Source: Leptospiraceae bacterium
Lineage (GTDB): Bacteria > Spirochaetota > Leptospiria > Leptospirales > Leptospiraceae
Assembly: GCA_015075105.1 (NCBI GenBank)
Contig: JABTUZ010000001.1
Span: 1,871,001-1,935,000 of the forward strand
Direction: 5' to 3'
DNA: 64,000 bases
This document shows positions 15,784 through 24,730 of this stretch, one piece after another (within the stretch, counting starts at the first letter, position 1; the number at the start of each line of letters is the position of its first letter). A model generated the notes under the pieces. That model worked only from the letters and a program-made list of their open reading frames with translations, had not been told where the DNA came from and did no database searches. A program made the translations under genes and the position numbers.

Positions 15784-16769
15784 ACATGCCAAATAATGAA
15801 GAATTGCTAAAAGTAGAAAATTTATCTATCGACATATACTCTGAAAAATTACGATTTTCAGTCATAGATAACGTTTCTTTTGAAGTACAAAAAAAGGAAG
15901 TACACGCAGTGGTCGGTGAGTCTGGTTGTGGTAAAACGATAACTTCACTTGCAATTACAAAACTATTACCGAAAGAAGTTTTTTTTTATAACTCAGGAAA
16001 AATTTTATTCAAAAACCAAGACGTTTTGCAATTCACACCTTCTAAATTAAAAGATGTTAGAGGAAAAGAAATCTCCTATATATTTCAAGACCCTTTTACT
16101 TCATTAAACCCTTTAAAAAAAATCAAAGATCAAATTATAGAAGGCTACCTGCTCCACGTTTCAAAAAACCAAAAAGAAGCCATCGATAAAGCAAAGTTCT
16201 TACTTACGAAAGTGGGACTAACTGACTTAGATTCAAGATTAAACTCTTATCCAAATCAGATGAGTGGAGGAATGCTCCAGAGGATTTCTATAGCTATGTC
16301 TTTAATGTGTGACCCTGCACTTTTAATTGCTGATGAGCCTACAAGCGCAATTGATGTTACAATACAAGCACAATTGATTGAATTATTGCAAAACCTAAAA
16401 GTTGAAATGGGTATGAGTATTTTATTTATATCTCACGATATAGGACTTGTCGCCTCCATAGCAGATAAAATTTCTATAATGTATGCAGGGAAGTTAGTTG
16501 AAACAGGGAAAACAGATGAGGTGATAGTCAACCCTTCCCATCCATACACAGAAGCGTTGATTCAGTCTGTACCTTCTATGAGACATGAGTTGAAAAGATT
16601 AAAAACTATCGAAGGGATTGTTCCCTCTCCTTTAAATTACCCCAAAGGATGTAGATTCTCTACCAGATGTGAAAAGAAAATACCTATCTGTTTGGAAAAA
16701 GTTCCCGAAAAAATAAAAATATCTGATACCCATTTTGTAGAATGTTTTATGGCAGGAAAAAATGCTTGA
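15780..16769 (+). CDS. oppD: Oligopeptide ABC transporter ATPase, OppD/DppD type
   Basis: The start at ATG 15780 forms ATGA with the upstream stop; a second ATG at 15786 is possible. The 329-residue ATPase has Walker [11 protein letters not shown] (about residue 40), Q-loop [10 protein letters not shown], signature MSGGMLQR (about 160), Walker [13 protein letters not shown], and the H-loop ISHDIG. The C-terminal oligopeptide-transporter domain carries the Cys pattern [14 protein letters not shown], which in this family can bind an iron-sulphur cluster. It powers transport with the OppF-type partner, whose start overlaps its end by eight bases. Confidence 0.88.
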   Translation: MNMPNNEELLKVENLSIDIYSEKLRFSVIDNVSFEVQKKEVHAVVGESGCGKTITSLAITKLLPKEVFFYNSGKILFKNQDVLQFTPSKLKDVRGKEISYIFQDPFTSLNPLKKIKDQIIEGYLLHVSKNQKEAIDKAKFLLTKVGLTDLDSRLNSYPNQMSGGMLQRISIAMSLMCDPALLIADEPTSAIDVTIQAQLIELLQNLKVEMGMSILFISHDIGLVASIADKISIMYAGKLVETGKTDEVIVNPSHPYTEALIQSVPSMRHELKRLKTIEGIVPSPLNYPKGCRFSTRCEKKIPICLEKVPEKIKISDTHFVECFMAGKNA

Positions 16770-17709
16770 AATAGAAAATCTAAACGTATCTTACTCGGTT
16801 AGAACAAATTCTTTTTTTGGAAAAGAAAAACTAAGAGCCGTAGAAGACGTTAGTTTCAAAGTGGGCTTGTCTGAAACCATAGGACTTGTAGGAGAATCCG
16901 GTTGCGGAAAGTCAACACTCGGCAGAGCCATCCTAAAACTCATTTCCGTCGAATCCGGCTCTGTAAAATTTTACGATACCGATTTGTTGAAATTAAATAG
17001 AAAAGAAATGCGACCTTTCAGAAAAAAAATCCAAGTAGTGTTTCAAGACCCCTACTCTTCCCTAAATCCAAGAATGACCATAGGAGAAATTGTCACGGAA
17101 GGATTGTTCTCCCACGAAAATATTTCAAGAAAAGAAGGATTAGAAAAAGCAGTAGCCATTCTAAAAAAAGTAAATCTCGACTCTACAATTTTAAAAAGAT
17201 ACCCACACGAGTTTTCGGGAGGGCAAAGACAAAGAATCGCAATCGCAAGAGCTTTAATAGTAAATCCAGAATTTATTATATGCGACGAGGCGGTTTCTGC
17301 ATTGGATGTTTCCACACAAGCGCAGGTAATCAATCTACTGATCGACCTAAAAGAAGAGAGAAAATATTCCTATCTGTTTATTTCTCACGACTTAAATATC
17401 ATCCGGCACATATCCGATAAAATCGCAGTGATGTATCTCGGAAAGATTGTAGAATTTGGAAGTAAAAAGCAAATTTCCGAAAGCCCAAAACACCCATACA
17501 CAAAAGCTCTATTCTCGTCTGTGTTCGACATATTTGATAGAAAGAAAAAAAGAGAAATCCTAAAAGGTGAAATCCCAAGTATCTTGAATAAACCGACCGG
17601 ATGCCACTTTCATACACGTTGCCCTATTGCAAAAGAAATTTGCAAGACCACCCCACCCGAGTGGAAAGTTTTTTCAAACGAGCATAAAACAACTTGTCAT
17701 TTTGTCTGA
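16762..17709 (+). CDS. oppF: Oligopeptide ABC transporter ATPase, OppF/DppF type
   Basis: A 315-residue ATPase with Walker A GESGCGKSTLG, Q-loop FQDPYSSLNP, signature FSGGQRQRIAIARAL, Walker B FIICDEAVSALD (Ala-Val in place of Pro-Thr, normal for this subfamily), and H-loop ISHDLN. The C-terminal domain has the Cys motif GCHFHTRCPIAKEIC. It pairs with the OppD-type ATPase. With the two permeases the operon is complete except for the periplasmic substrate-binding protein, which is not in the window on either side. Confidence 0.88.
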   Translation: MLEIENLNVSYSVRTNSFFGKEKLRAVEDVSFKVGLSETIGLVGESGCGKSTLGRAILKLISVESGSVKFYDTDLLKLNRKEMRPFRKKIQVVFQDPYSSLNPRMTIGEIVTEGLFSHENISRKEGLEKAVAILKKVNLDSTILKRYPHEFSGGQRQRIAIARALIVNPEFIICDEAVSALDVSTQAQVINLLIDLKEERKYSYLFISHDLNIIRHISDKIAVMYLGKIVEFGSKKQISESPKHPYTKALFSSVFDIFDRKKKREILKGEIPSILNKPTGCHFHTRCPIAKEICKTTPPEWKVFSNEHKTTCHFV

Positions 17710-17742
17710 CCTATTTCAATCTCTACTCGACCGACAAATTGT

Positions 17743-19701
17743 ATGATACCTTTCAAAAAAATAGGGAAAATCTCCACGTGGAAAAAATTGGTCGCCTTAG
17801 GGTTGATTGCAACCTTATCCGTTTTCACAATTCTTTATGTTTCGATTTTAATAGACAGAGAATTGTACAAAAATTTAATATTAGAAACAATTAAAAAATC
17901 AATAGACTATCAAATAAACGCAGAGCATTCTGCACTTGTTTTGTTTCCCAGACCAGAGTTAAGAATATCCGAAATCACAATCCATAAAAACAAAGATGAA
18001 CAATTACCATTTGCAAGGATTGGAGAGATGCAAGTTGTATTTTCTTGGATGAGTTTAATTTTTCGGAAAATCCAAATTTCTGAAATTGAAATCAGAAATG
18101 GATCAATTCAGATTTTTCAAAATGAAAAAGTACAACCCAACAGTGCTCCAACACAAAATTCTCTACTAAGGAGTAATTCTTTTTTAAAATTAGTTTCCAT
18201 AAAAAATCTTTCTATGGAGAATATCAATCTAGAATACAACACAGTAAATTCATCCGAAATAAAAAAACTGTACATTCACAAATCTCAGTTAAAAATTCTT
18301 GATTACTTCCAATCCTTTAAACTCGACTTTTTTGGAAAATTGGATAACAATAAATTGGAGATACATGGCAATTTTAGCTTCAAAAATAAAACGTGGGATT
18401 ATGCTTCCTTAATGGGAAACATGCAAATTGATGCAGAAGATTTTGATCTTTCCTATTTTAATAAATACCTGAAAATTTTTTATAATGGAAATTTTACAAA
18501 TTCTAAAATCAGCATCAATTCCTACTTAGAAAAATCAACCCCGGACACTCTTCATGTAAAAATTAAAAATGCCACACTTTCCGACTTTGGACTCGCAGGA
18601 CAGAATTACCTTCCACAAATTCGAATCACTTCTGATTTTGACTACAACCATAAAACCTTGTCATTTGTATTTTATTCTATATTTGCAGACCAACCCGGTA
18701 TTTTTAAAGGAAGAGGAAATGGTGTACTAAAGCTACACGCAGATGAAAATCTTTCTATCAATGCAACAAGCGATTTTTTAAATTTTGACGGACTAATGAA
18801 ACTCATTAAACTTTTTAATTTTAATGCTTCAGGATTAAAAAAAAATCAAAACTTTATCGCAAACTACAAACTCTCACTTTCCAACTTAAAAATCTGGGGA
18901 TTTTCTATTAATAAAGGAAAAATAGAACTTCGCTCAATTAATAAAATCTATTTTGTAAATAGATTGGAGGCAGAATTTTTCAATGGGGAGATTATCGGTC
19001 ATGGTAAAATGAGTTTCGATCATATACCGGTTTATGATTTTGAAATTGCGTATTCATCCGTAGATACAGAAAAATTTCTTGCTCACTACACAAAAGACAA
19101 ATACATCACCGGTCAGTTTGAAGGGATTGTAAAGGTTTCTTTAGTAGGCAAAACTACCCAAGAACTTTTTCGGACATTAAGAGCAAATGGAAGTTTTACG
19201 ATTTACAAAGGAGAACTACTCGGATACGCCAATATTGTTAAGCCTATCGCATCCGTAGGAAAACTGATTAATATTCTCGGACCCAAAGGCAAGAGTACAG
19301 AGTTTCAATTTCTACAATCAGACTACTCTATTTCAGAAGAAGAAATTGATTTAAAAAAAATAAAAATGAAAGGAGTGGGGATTGATATTGACGGACAAGG
19401 CACAATCGGATTTAACAAAGAAATCAATATGAGATTTACTGCGGGGCTTAGCGGAATTGCAGGAAAGGCTATTAAAGTACCGGTTTTCTACAAAGGAGTC
19501 ATGCCTAAAAACTGGGGCTACGTGGACCCAATCTGGCTTGCCACGGTGGCTGGTGGTGCGATCTTATCGGTTCCTGGAAGTATGTTTGGAGGTCCAATCG
19601 GAGGGGGGATTGCAGGATCAGCAGTCTATGAATATGTTAGGGGATTTTTAGATGGGGTCACCGGAATATTCACCAAAAAAAAAGAAGAAAAAAAGGAATA
19701 G
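17743..19701 (+). CDS. AsmA-like protein (bridge-type lipid transfer / envelope assembly)
   Basis: The 652-residue protein begins with a cytoplasmic basic stretch and one membrane helix (about residues 17-34). A long periplasmic region of beta repeats follows, with the AsmA-type N-terminal pattern (ALVLFPRPELRISEITIH) and the conserved AsmA C-terminal part (about 440-580: GTIGF, FTAGLSGIAGKA). A Gly-rich segment (GGAILSVPGSMFGGPIGGG) and a Lys/Glu tail end it. AsmA-like proteins form grooves that carry phospholipids between membranes. The MlaF and MCE genes directly downstream fit that role. Confidence 0.72.
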   Translation: MIPFKKIGKISTWKKLVALGLIATLSVFTILYVSILIDRELYKNLILETIKKSIDYQINAEHSALVLFPRPELRISEITIHKNKDEQLPFARIGEMQVVFSWMSLIFRKIQISEIEIRNGSIQIFQNEKVQPNSAPTQNSLLRSNSFLKLVSIKNLSMENINLEYNTVNSSEIKKLYIHKSQLKILDYFQSFKLDFFGKLDNNKLEIHGNFSFKNKTWDYASLMGNMQIDAEDFDLSYFNKYLKIFYNGNFTNSKISINSYLEKSTPDTLHVKIKNATLSDFGLAGQNYLPQIRITSDFDYNHKTLSFVFYSIFADQPGIFKGRGNGVLKLHADENLSINATSDFLNFDGLMKLIKLFNFNASGLKKNQNFIANYKLSLSNLKIWGFSINKGKIELRSINKIYFVNRLEAEFFNGEIIGHGKMSFDHIPVYDFEIAYSSVDTEKFLAHYTKDKYITGQFEGIVKVSLVGKTTQELFRTLRANGSFTIYKGELLGYANIVKPIASVGKLINILGPKGKSTEFQFLQSDYSISEEEIDLKKIKMKGVGIDIDGQGTIGFNKEINMRFTAGLSGIAGKAIKVPVFYKGVMPKNWGYVDPIWLATVAGGAILSVPGSMFGGPIGGGIAGSAVYEYVRGFLDGVTGIFTKKKEEKKE

Positions 19702-19737
19702 ATTTTCTACTACTATAATATTCAATACTCTTAACAA

Positions 19738-20532
19738 ATGCCAAACGAAATTTTAATAGAATTAAAAAATGTTCATAAAGCCTTCGGGAAAAGACAAATC
19801 TTAAAAGGAATGAACATGGACGTTAAAAGAGGTGAAACTATGGTGATCCTCGGTCCCTCTGGCACGGGTAAGTCCGTTACACTAAAACACATCACCGGTC
19901 TATTAAACCCTGACGCGGGAGATTGCTTTATTTTCGGTGAGTCTATTTCCAAGTGCTCCGAAAAAATTCGTAGAAGCCTAAGAGCAAAAATGGGAGTACT
20001 TTTTCAATCGGGTGCTCTAATCAATTGGCTAAGCGTTTATGAAAATGTAGCCCTCCCTCTAAGAGAGCATAAAATTGCCAAAGGTGAAGAATTAGATAAA
20101 ATTGTTACAGAAAAATTAAAATGGTTGGATCTTCTCCCAGCAAAAGACAACCTACCCTCTGACATTAGCGGTGGTATGAAAAAAAGAGTAGGGATCGCAA
20201 GGGCTTTGACTTCCAACCCGGAAATACTTTTGTACGACGAGCCAACCTCTGGTCTAGACCCGGTACTTTCTAATGTATTTAACGAATTAATTTTACGACT
20301 TCAAAAAGAGTTGAAAGTTACTTCCATCGTGGTTACACATGACATGGAGAGTGCTTTTAAGATTGCAAACAGAATCAGCTTTATTTATGAAGGGGTAGTT
20401 CTATTTTGTGGCTCACCTGAAGAAATTAAATCTACAAATAATGAAATTGTACAGCAATTTATAAACGGTAGAACAAAGGGCCCCATGATTTTAGATCATT
20501 CCGAAGAAGAATTAAAAAAGCAAAAGCACTAA
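19738..20532 (+). CDS. mlaF: MlaF-type ABC transporter ATPase (lipid asymmetry / MCE system)
   Basis: A 264-residue ATPase with Walker [15 protein letters not shown] (about residue 40), signature [16 protein letters not shown] (about 140), Walker [13 protein letters not shown] and H-loop THDMES. '[14 protein letters not shown]' with 'GTGKSV' is typical of the Mla/Mkl branch that drives lipid transport with an MlaE permease and an MCE protein. An MCE gene follows 34 bases downstream. No MlaE permease is present here, so it must be encoded elsewhere. Confidence 0.85.
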   Translation: MPNEILIELKNVHKAFGKRQILKGMNMDVKRGETMVILGPSGTGKSVTLKHITGLLNPDAGDCFIFGESISKCSEKIRRSLRAKMGVLFQSGALINWLSVYENVALPLREHKIAKGEELDKIVTEKLKWLDLLPAKDNLPSDISGGMKKRVGIARALTSNPEILLYDEPTSGLDPVLSNVFNELILRLQKELKVTSIVVTHDMESAFKIANRISFIYEGVVLFCGSPEEIKSTNNEIVQQFINGRTKGPMILDHSEEELKKQKH

Positions 20533-20566
20533 AATGAATATTTTTTAGCCGATAATAATAGAAAGC

Positions 20567-21325
20567 ATGAAACTCACGACAACATTACTTGTAGGCGTAT
20601 TATTTTTTGGCTCAATCGGCGTGATTGCCTATTTCACGATCATCACAGAAGGTGGCCCGCTCAAAAAAGAAGGAAAGGGATTAAAGGTATATTTCCCAAA
20701 TGCAGAAGGAATAAAAATCGGAAACAAGGTCACTGTCCAAGGTGTGCCTTATGGCTATGTATCCAAAGTAAGCCTAATCCAAATGGACGAAAAGGGAAAT
20801 GTATTGGAAAAGGGCGAAGGTGTAATGACTAAGGTAGAAGTTTCCTTAATCTTGCAAGGCCCGGTAAAACTCTATGAAAATTATCAAATCACGATTAAAA
20901 ATGAAAGCCTACTTTCCGGTAGAGTGATTGCAATAGACCCGGGTAGCGCATTCGAGGTTGACCTAAAATCAAAAGAAGTAAAACTCGGCTCAAGATCCAT
21001 GCCCCCAATCGACCTAAATACTTCAGACCTAAAGCTAAAAGGAAAAACCAGCGAAGACCCATTAGTCAGTCTTTCTGAGTTGATTGCAGAAAATAGAAGC
21101 GATATTAGAAAAGCAATATCCAATGTAGCCGACATCACAGTAAAAATCAACGAAGGGAAGGGAACTCTCGGAAAACTAATCAATAACGACGAGATCCACG
21201 CAAATGTAAACACTACATTGACAGACGCTCAAATCGTACTTAGAGAGCTTAGAGAGGGCTTAGAAGATACAAGAGAACAAGCACCCGTTACGAGTTTTAT
21301 AAGAGCAGCACTTAGTGCATTTTAA
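20567..21325 (+). CDS. MCE family protein (MlaD-like lipid-binding subunit)
   Basis: A 252-residue protein with an N-terminal membrane anchor (about 5-27) and one MCE domain. The start of the domain reads [20 protein letters not shown], then [10 protein letters not shown], the standard MCE pattern. After the domain (about residue 125) there is a helical C-terminal region with [20 protein letters not shown] and [11 protein letters not shown], as in proteobacterial MlaD-like and plant TGD2-like proteins. MCE proteins form hexameric rings that bind phospholipids in the periplasm. It is probably cotranscribed with the MlaF-type ATPase. Confidence 0.84.
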   Translation: MKLTTTLLVGVLFFGSIGVIAYFTIITEGGPLKKEGKGLKVYFPNAEGIKIGNKVTVQGVPYGYVSKVSLIQMDEKGNVLEKGEGVMTKVEVSLILQGPVKLYENYQITIKNESLLSGRVIAIDPGSAFEVDLKSKEVKLGSRSMPPIDLNTSDLKLKGKTSEDPLVSLSELIAENRSDIRKAISNVADITVKINEGKGTLGKLINNDEIHANVNTTLTDAQIVLRELREGLEDTREQAPVTSFIRAALSAF

Positions 21326-21336
21326 TAAAATTCTTT

Positions 21337-21891
21337 CTAAGAATTGTGTTTTTCTACCCACTTTACAAAGGAGCCTAAAAATCCTTTCATAAATGTTTCT
21401 ACGCTTTCATTCAACCTTGATTCTTGGTCGAGTGATGAGGCAATATTACTAACGTATGCTTCTGGTTGTTGCATCATCGGCACATCGAGAAATACCATGG
21501 ATTGTCTTAAAATGTGGTTTGCACCAAAAGCGCCTAACGTCCCAGGCGTAACACTCATTACAGCACCCGGTTTACCTTGCCAGACATTTTTACCGTAAGG
21601 ACGAGAGCCTACATCAATTGCATTTTTTAGCCCACCTGGAATTGACCGATTGTATTCTGGAGTAATAAATAAGACTCCATTGGAAGACAAAATTTTTTCT
21701 CGAAAGTTTTTCCATTCTACAGGTGGGGTCTCCTCATCTAAATCCTGATTGTACAATTGCAAATCTCTAATTTCTACAATCTCTAAATCCAATGTATCCG
21801 GTTTCAACCGAATCAATTCTTTGGCTAATTTTCTGCAAAAAGACTCCCTTCGTAAACTACCTACTAAAACTGAAATCTTGTATGGTTTCAT
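21337..21891 (-). CDS. NADPH-dependent FMN reductase family protein
   Basis: A flavodoxin-fold enzyme of 184 residues (if started at ATG 21891, preceded by GAGAAG; an ATG at 21906 would add five residues). The FMN phosphate loop is VGSLRRESFCRKLA near the N-terminus, and the second flavin loop is TPEYNRSIPGGLKNAIDVGSRP. Both are diagnostic of the ChrR/YieF/azoreductase-like NADPH-FMN reductases, cytoplasmic enzymes that reduce quinones, chromate or azo dyes. It is convergent with the MCE operon (12 bases between the stops). Confidence 0.86.
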   Translation of the reverse strand: MKPYKISVLVGSLRRESFCRKLAKELIRLKPDTLDLEIVEIRDLQLYNQDLDEETPPVEWKNFREKILSSNGVLFITPEYNRSIPGGLKNAIDVGSRPYGKNVWQGKPGAVMSVTPGTLGAFGANHILRQSMVFLDVPMMQQPEAYVSNIASSLDQESRLNESVETFMKGFLGSFVKWVEKHNS

Positions 21892-21906
21892 TTTTTCTTC
21901 TCTCAT

Positions 21907-22380
21907 ATTTTTTCTAATCTACTAGAACTCCAAATACGGGAAAAAAACCGTATAGTCGCGTAGCTTTAGTAAAACTACACATTTATTAGACTGTTAAATT
22001 TAAATATCTAATGCAAGATTTGTGCTTTCTTAACCATTTATTCAAATGAGCTTTAAATTAATGCTTAAAGAATAACTTTTTTTGATATTTTTCTGGTTTC
22101 ATTTGCTCAATCTATCTTGGCTCCATTCATCTGAATACGCACTGTGAAGAAGGTGTTACTACAGTTGGTTGAATATGATAAATCTCATCTTCCTGCCTGT
22201 AAATTTTAAAGATCATTTTTATGAAAATATAGAAGCAGAAGCGAAAAAAAATTATTTACAAATATTACTAATACTCTCTCATAAAAATTTGTAGTAAAGG
22301 TGGGATAAGGACATACTAAATGAATTTCAAAAAGAATAAATATTTTTCTAATGTTAAAATAATCCCAGCACTATAAAAAA
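21907..22380. other. Gene-poor spacer
   Basis: I see no convincing gene in this stretch. The longest plausible frame is 39 residues (ATG 22175 to TAG 22294) with no recognisable family. The DNA is AT-rich and separates the FMN reductase from the broken sensor gene. It probably marks the left edge of the plastic island. Confidence 0.4.
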
Positions 22381-22880
22381 ATGTTTTATAAAATTCTACC
22401 AAATAAGCTAATCAGAATCATACTATTTATTCTATTGTTTGCGATTTCTTTATCTGCAGAAAGTTCGGTAAGGCAATTGAAAAACTGGGAATACAGATTG
22501 GAAAAACACGGGTGAAAAAATCCATTGAACTATGGAAAGTGGATGGGAGCCTTTTTCATTTTCTTTACAGCCGGATAAAGTGAAAGCTGGAGAGATTCTT
22601 TGGGAAAGAGCGACACTTCCCGTAAGCTCAAAAGAAGAGACGCTTCGTTTTCTTTCGGTCGATCAACTTTTTCAAGTATATCTTGATGATACTCTACTGT
22701 ACCACATGGGAGATCCAGAACATTCGGATGAAATGACCACGGGAAATACTTTGCATTTAGTTCGCTTACCAGTCATTAAGAATCCATCCAAGTTGTGTTT
22801 CAGGCTATTTTCACGAACGTCAAACATAGGATTGAATGGAAAAGTTAGTATTGGTTTAGGACAAAATCACTTAGCGAATC
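22381..22880 (+). pseudogene. Broken sensor gene, N-terminal part (7TM-DISM extracellular domain)
   Basis: ATG 22381 opens a frame with a clear signal peptide (IRIILFILLFAISLSAES) and then stops at a TGA (22513-22515). From about 22532 another frame continues with a beta-sandwich domain (GEILWERATLPV, then LRFLSVDQLFQVYLDDTLLYHMG), as in 7TMR-DISM extracellular domains: the same kind of domain opens the SpoIIE protein at 13.5 kb. The membrane and output parts are missing. Homology ends where the VapC gene begins (22867 onward), so the gene was cut when the toxin-antitoxin pair arrived. Confidence 0.6.
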
Positions 22881-23250
22881 TATTTAAAGAAGAAATCTTA
22901 AAACTAATTTTTTCTGCAATTTTTTTTAAGTTTTTATCTTTTGTATAAATTTTAGATTTGGAAATCAATGCACTCGATAAAAGATGAGCGTCAACCCATC
23001 CAATTCCTTTTCCTGATAAATTATATTTCTGAATTGTAAAAATAACTTCTTTTTGCGTTGCTACAATTGTCTTAGATAAATGAGACAACTCCAGCAGAAA
23101 TTTTTCTTTATTCTTCATTGTCCCTAAAATCAATTCACCAATGATAAACGGATGAGTTACAATTTCAGAATTTCGAAGAAGTTCAACTAATAGGATATCT
23201 GTTTTATGGAGATGATCAATCCAAACAGAGGTATCTACCAGAACTTTCAA
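22867..23250 (-). CDS. vapC: VapC-type PIN-domain ribonuclease toxin
   Basis: The 127-residue PIN domain has all four acidic active-site residues: Asp6 in VDTSVWID, Glu39 in IGELI, Asp87 in WVDAHLL and Asp105 in TKDKNL. VapC toxins cut specific RNAs, often tRNA or rRNA, using Mg2+. The start codon overlaps the stop of the VapB gene (ATGA at 23247-23250), the normal antitoxin-then-toxin order. The 3' end runs into the remains of a sensor gene. The intact active site suggests a working toxin. Confidence 0.9.
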   Translation of the reverse strand: MKVLVDTSVWIDHLHKTDILLVELLRNSEIVTHPFIIGELILGTMKNKEKFLLELSHLSKTIVATQKEVIFTIQKYNLSGKGIGWVDAHLLSSALISKSKIYTKDKNLKKIAEKISFKISSLNRFAK

Positions 23251-23438
23251 TGTCTGCGTTTTCTTTTTACTGCTTTTGCTTTAGGATCACTTCCTCCCAG
23301 AAGTATCAACCTTTCCTTGGATTTCTCTCGGATCAGTGCCTTTAGACCTTCCTGAACTAACCGAGTTTTCTCTTCAATTCCAGAATAAAGTTTAGCCTCC
23401 TTTAATAGTTCATCAGAAATGTAAAGAGATGTTTTCAT
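23247..23438 (-). CDS. vapB: VapB-type antitoxin
   Basis: A 63-residue protein of the VapB/DUF2191 type. It has a short N-terminal strand (MKTSLYISDELLKEAK) for DNA binding, a helix (EEKTRLVQEGLKALIREKSKERL), and a basic C-terminus (GGSDPKAKAVKRKRRH) that should wrap the toxin. It is encoded directly before VapC with a four-base overlap. The protein would bind VapC and repress its own promoter. Confidence 0.88.
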   Translation of the reverse strand: MKTSLYISDELLKEAKLYSGIEEKTRLVQEGLKALIREKSKERLILLGGSDPKAKAVKRKRRH

Positions 23439-23480
23439 AAGACAAAGATGCCTTATATATAGGGTGTGTCAAGGAGTATT

Positions 23481-23597
23481 ATGGGAAATAGTATTTTAGA
23501 ACACAGGGAAAGGTTTTTATACGACCAGCCAGCAAAAAAGCCGGCAAAAAAATATTTGGAGGAAAAATTTGTTAAAAGCCAGCAGATAATATACTAA
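23481..23597 (+). CDS. Possible small basic peptide, 38 aa
   Basis: ATG 23481 lies six bases after CAAGGAG, a good ribosome site, and opens a 38-residue frame of charged residues with QPAKKPAKKY in the middle. It has no membrane segment. It lies divergent from VapBC and just before the 106-bp repeat. It could be a real small protein, or the 5' remnant of a gene cut when the repeat arrived. Confidence 0.35.
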   Translation: MGNSILEHRERFLYDQPAKKPAKKYLEEKFVKSQQIIY

Positions 23598-23604
23598 ATT
23601 TGTT

Positions 23605-23710
23605 AATTTCCAAAAAAAAATTGCACTTTTGTTACTTAAGTAACAGGTTTTTTGCATTTTTTTTGCAATCTCATACCAAGGAAGGATGGACATTTCTTGT
23701 GTTTTATGGT
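23605..23710 (+). repeat. 106-bp dispersed repeat with 16-bp palindrome (copy 1)
   Basis: The segment from AATTTCC(A)9TTGCACTTT to the final TATGGT matches 24731-24837 in nearly every position. It holds the perfect palindrome TGTTACTTAAGTAACA (23630-23645), a run of T with TTGCA motifs, and a CATACCAAGG(A/G)(A/G)GGATGGA segment. In both copies a gene follows on the plus strand: here the LuxR-like gene. It may be a duplicated promoter/operator region. Confidence 0.8.
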
Positions 23711-24041
23711 TATGATTTCATTTTTTCAAATATACCTCTGGTTTTCTAATTCATTCTTATTACAGTTCAGGATTATTCTTCCATTAACCCCGACAACTTT
23801 AATGCCTATTTATACGAGGCTTGTATCAGAATTTGGGCTTACTCAAACTGAAGCAAAAATCTGCAACATGATCTATTTAGGTAAAACGAGTGAAGAAATT
23901 CGTGAAGAATTGGATATACAGTTATCAACGTTAAAAACCCACAGAAAAAGTATCTATCGAAAAACAATCGAACGCTACACAATAAAAGAAGAAGAAAAAT
24001 CGACAGACAATAGCAAGCAACAAAAGCTAATTTTTTTTTGA
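23706..24041 (+). CDS. LuxR-type HTH protein with membrane segment, possibly a sensor C-terminus
   Basis: Starting at ATG 23706, the first 25 residues are hydrophobic (ISFFQIYLWFSNSFLLQF), followed by a short linker and a LuxR/GerE helix-turn-helix: LTQTEAKICNMIYLGKTSEEI, then LSTLKTHRKSIYRKT. The tail is Lys/Glu-rich. The domain binds DNA in response regulators and in membrane sensors. Alone, with one membrane segment, it looks like the output end of a 7TM-DISM-LuxR protein whose front may be the broken gene at 22381. Its start lies within the end of the 106-bp repeat. Confidence 0.62.
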   Translation: MVMISFFQIYLWFSNSFLLQFRIILPLTPTTLMPIYTRLVSEFGLTQTEAKICNMIYLGKTSEEIREELDIQLSTLKTHRKSIYRKTIERYTIKEEEKSTDNSKQQKLIFF

Positions 24042-24117
24042 TGGACATGAAAAAAAATTCACCTCGCAAATAATAATATGAATTTTCTAGAATCGGACAA
24101 TCTTAAAAAAACTATCC

Positions 24118-24561
24118 TTAAAAAACCTTGGCGCTAAGAATGCCCAGAAGAAGTGCCTGCATGATTCCAACTAGAGACAAAAAAATTCCAAAAGTCCATT
24201 GCATGAATGAGAAACGTTTATCCATCTGGTGGATCAAATCATCAAATCGCTTGTCAACCTGCTCAAAACGTTTATCAACTTGCTCAAAACGTTTATCCAT
24301 CTGATGAATCAAATCGTCAAAACGCTTGTCCATCTGCTCAAAACGTTTATTCATTGTAGAAAATCCATTTCTCATCTCTTGAATCAAAAGTGCAATGTCG
24401 TGGTTTCTGGGAACATTAGATTCTAAACTCAGGTAGTCTTTTTGGATGGTTACAAGTACATCGGAAAGATTTTCTTCTGCCTCATCAAACGAGCCTTTCT
24501 GTAATTGTGAAACGATTACATGAACTTTTTTTCGAGTCTCTTCTATCGTTAATGAGGCCAT
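24118..24561 (-). CDS. Coiled-coil protein with repeated MDKRFEQ units and a C-terminal anchor
   Basis: The 147-residue protein has a helical N-terminal half. Tandem seven-residue units follow (FEQMDKR, FDDLIHQMDKR, FEQVDKR, FEQVDKR, FDDLIHQMDKR), and one C-terminal membrane segment (FGIFLSLVGIMQALLLGIL). The repeated DNA (CAAAACGTTTATC) shows recent unit duplication. It resembles DUF1640/CCDC90-like trimeric membrane coiled coils, frequent in Leptospira. The 37-bp repeat with TTGACA lies just upstream and may carry its promoter. Confidence 0.6.
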   Translation of the reverse strand: MASLTIEETRKKVHVIVSQLQKGSFDEAEENLSDVLVTIQKDYLSLESNVPRNHDIALLIQEMRNGFSTMNKRFEQMDKRFDDLIHQMDKRFEQVDKRFEQVDKRFDDLIHQMDKRFSFMQWTFGIFLSLVGIMQALLLGILSAKVF

Positions 24562-24589
24562 AGTCTTTAAATAAAGAAGTTTTCCAATT

Positions 24590-24626
24590 TGTCAAGACAA
24601 TTTATATACATTTGTTTAGAAAAAAT
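24590..24626 (-). promoter_or_regulatory. 37-bp repeat with TTGACA (copy 1), upstream of the coiled-coil gene
   Basis: These 37 bases are identical to 32285-32321. Read on the minus strand they end in AAATTGTCTTGACA, a perfect -35 box, about 30-40 bases before the start of the coiled-coil gene. In the second location they lie at a like distance before the Uma2 gene. The shared block stops right after the -35 box, as expected of a duplicated promoter upstream half. Confidence 0.55.
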
Positions 24627-24730
24627 ATTACAATATTTTAATCTTAAAGTTGATAGCCGAAATCATGCAATCTCGTGGACAATAATTCATCGAAAACAGA
24701 AAAAACTAAATTTGAAAGAAATTTATATGA

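Noticed and set aside
24229-24426. Plus-strand frame with repeated LLKTFI units
   Set aside because: It is the antisense reflection of the repeated heptads of the minus-strand coiled-coil gene.
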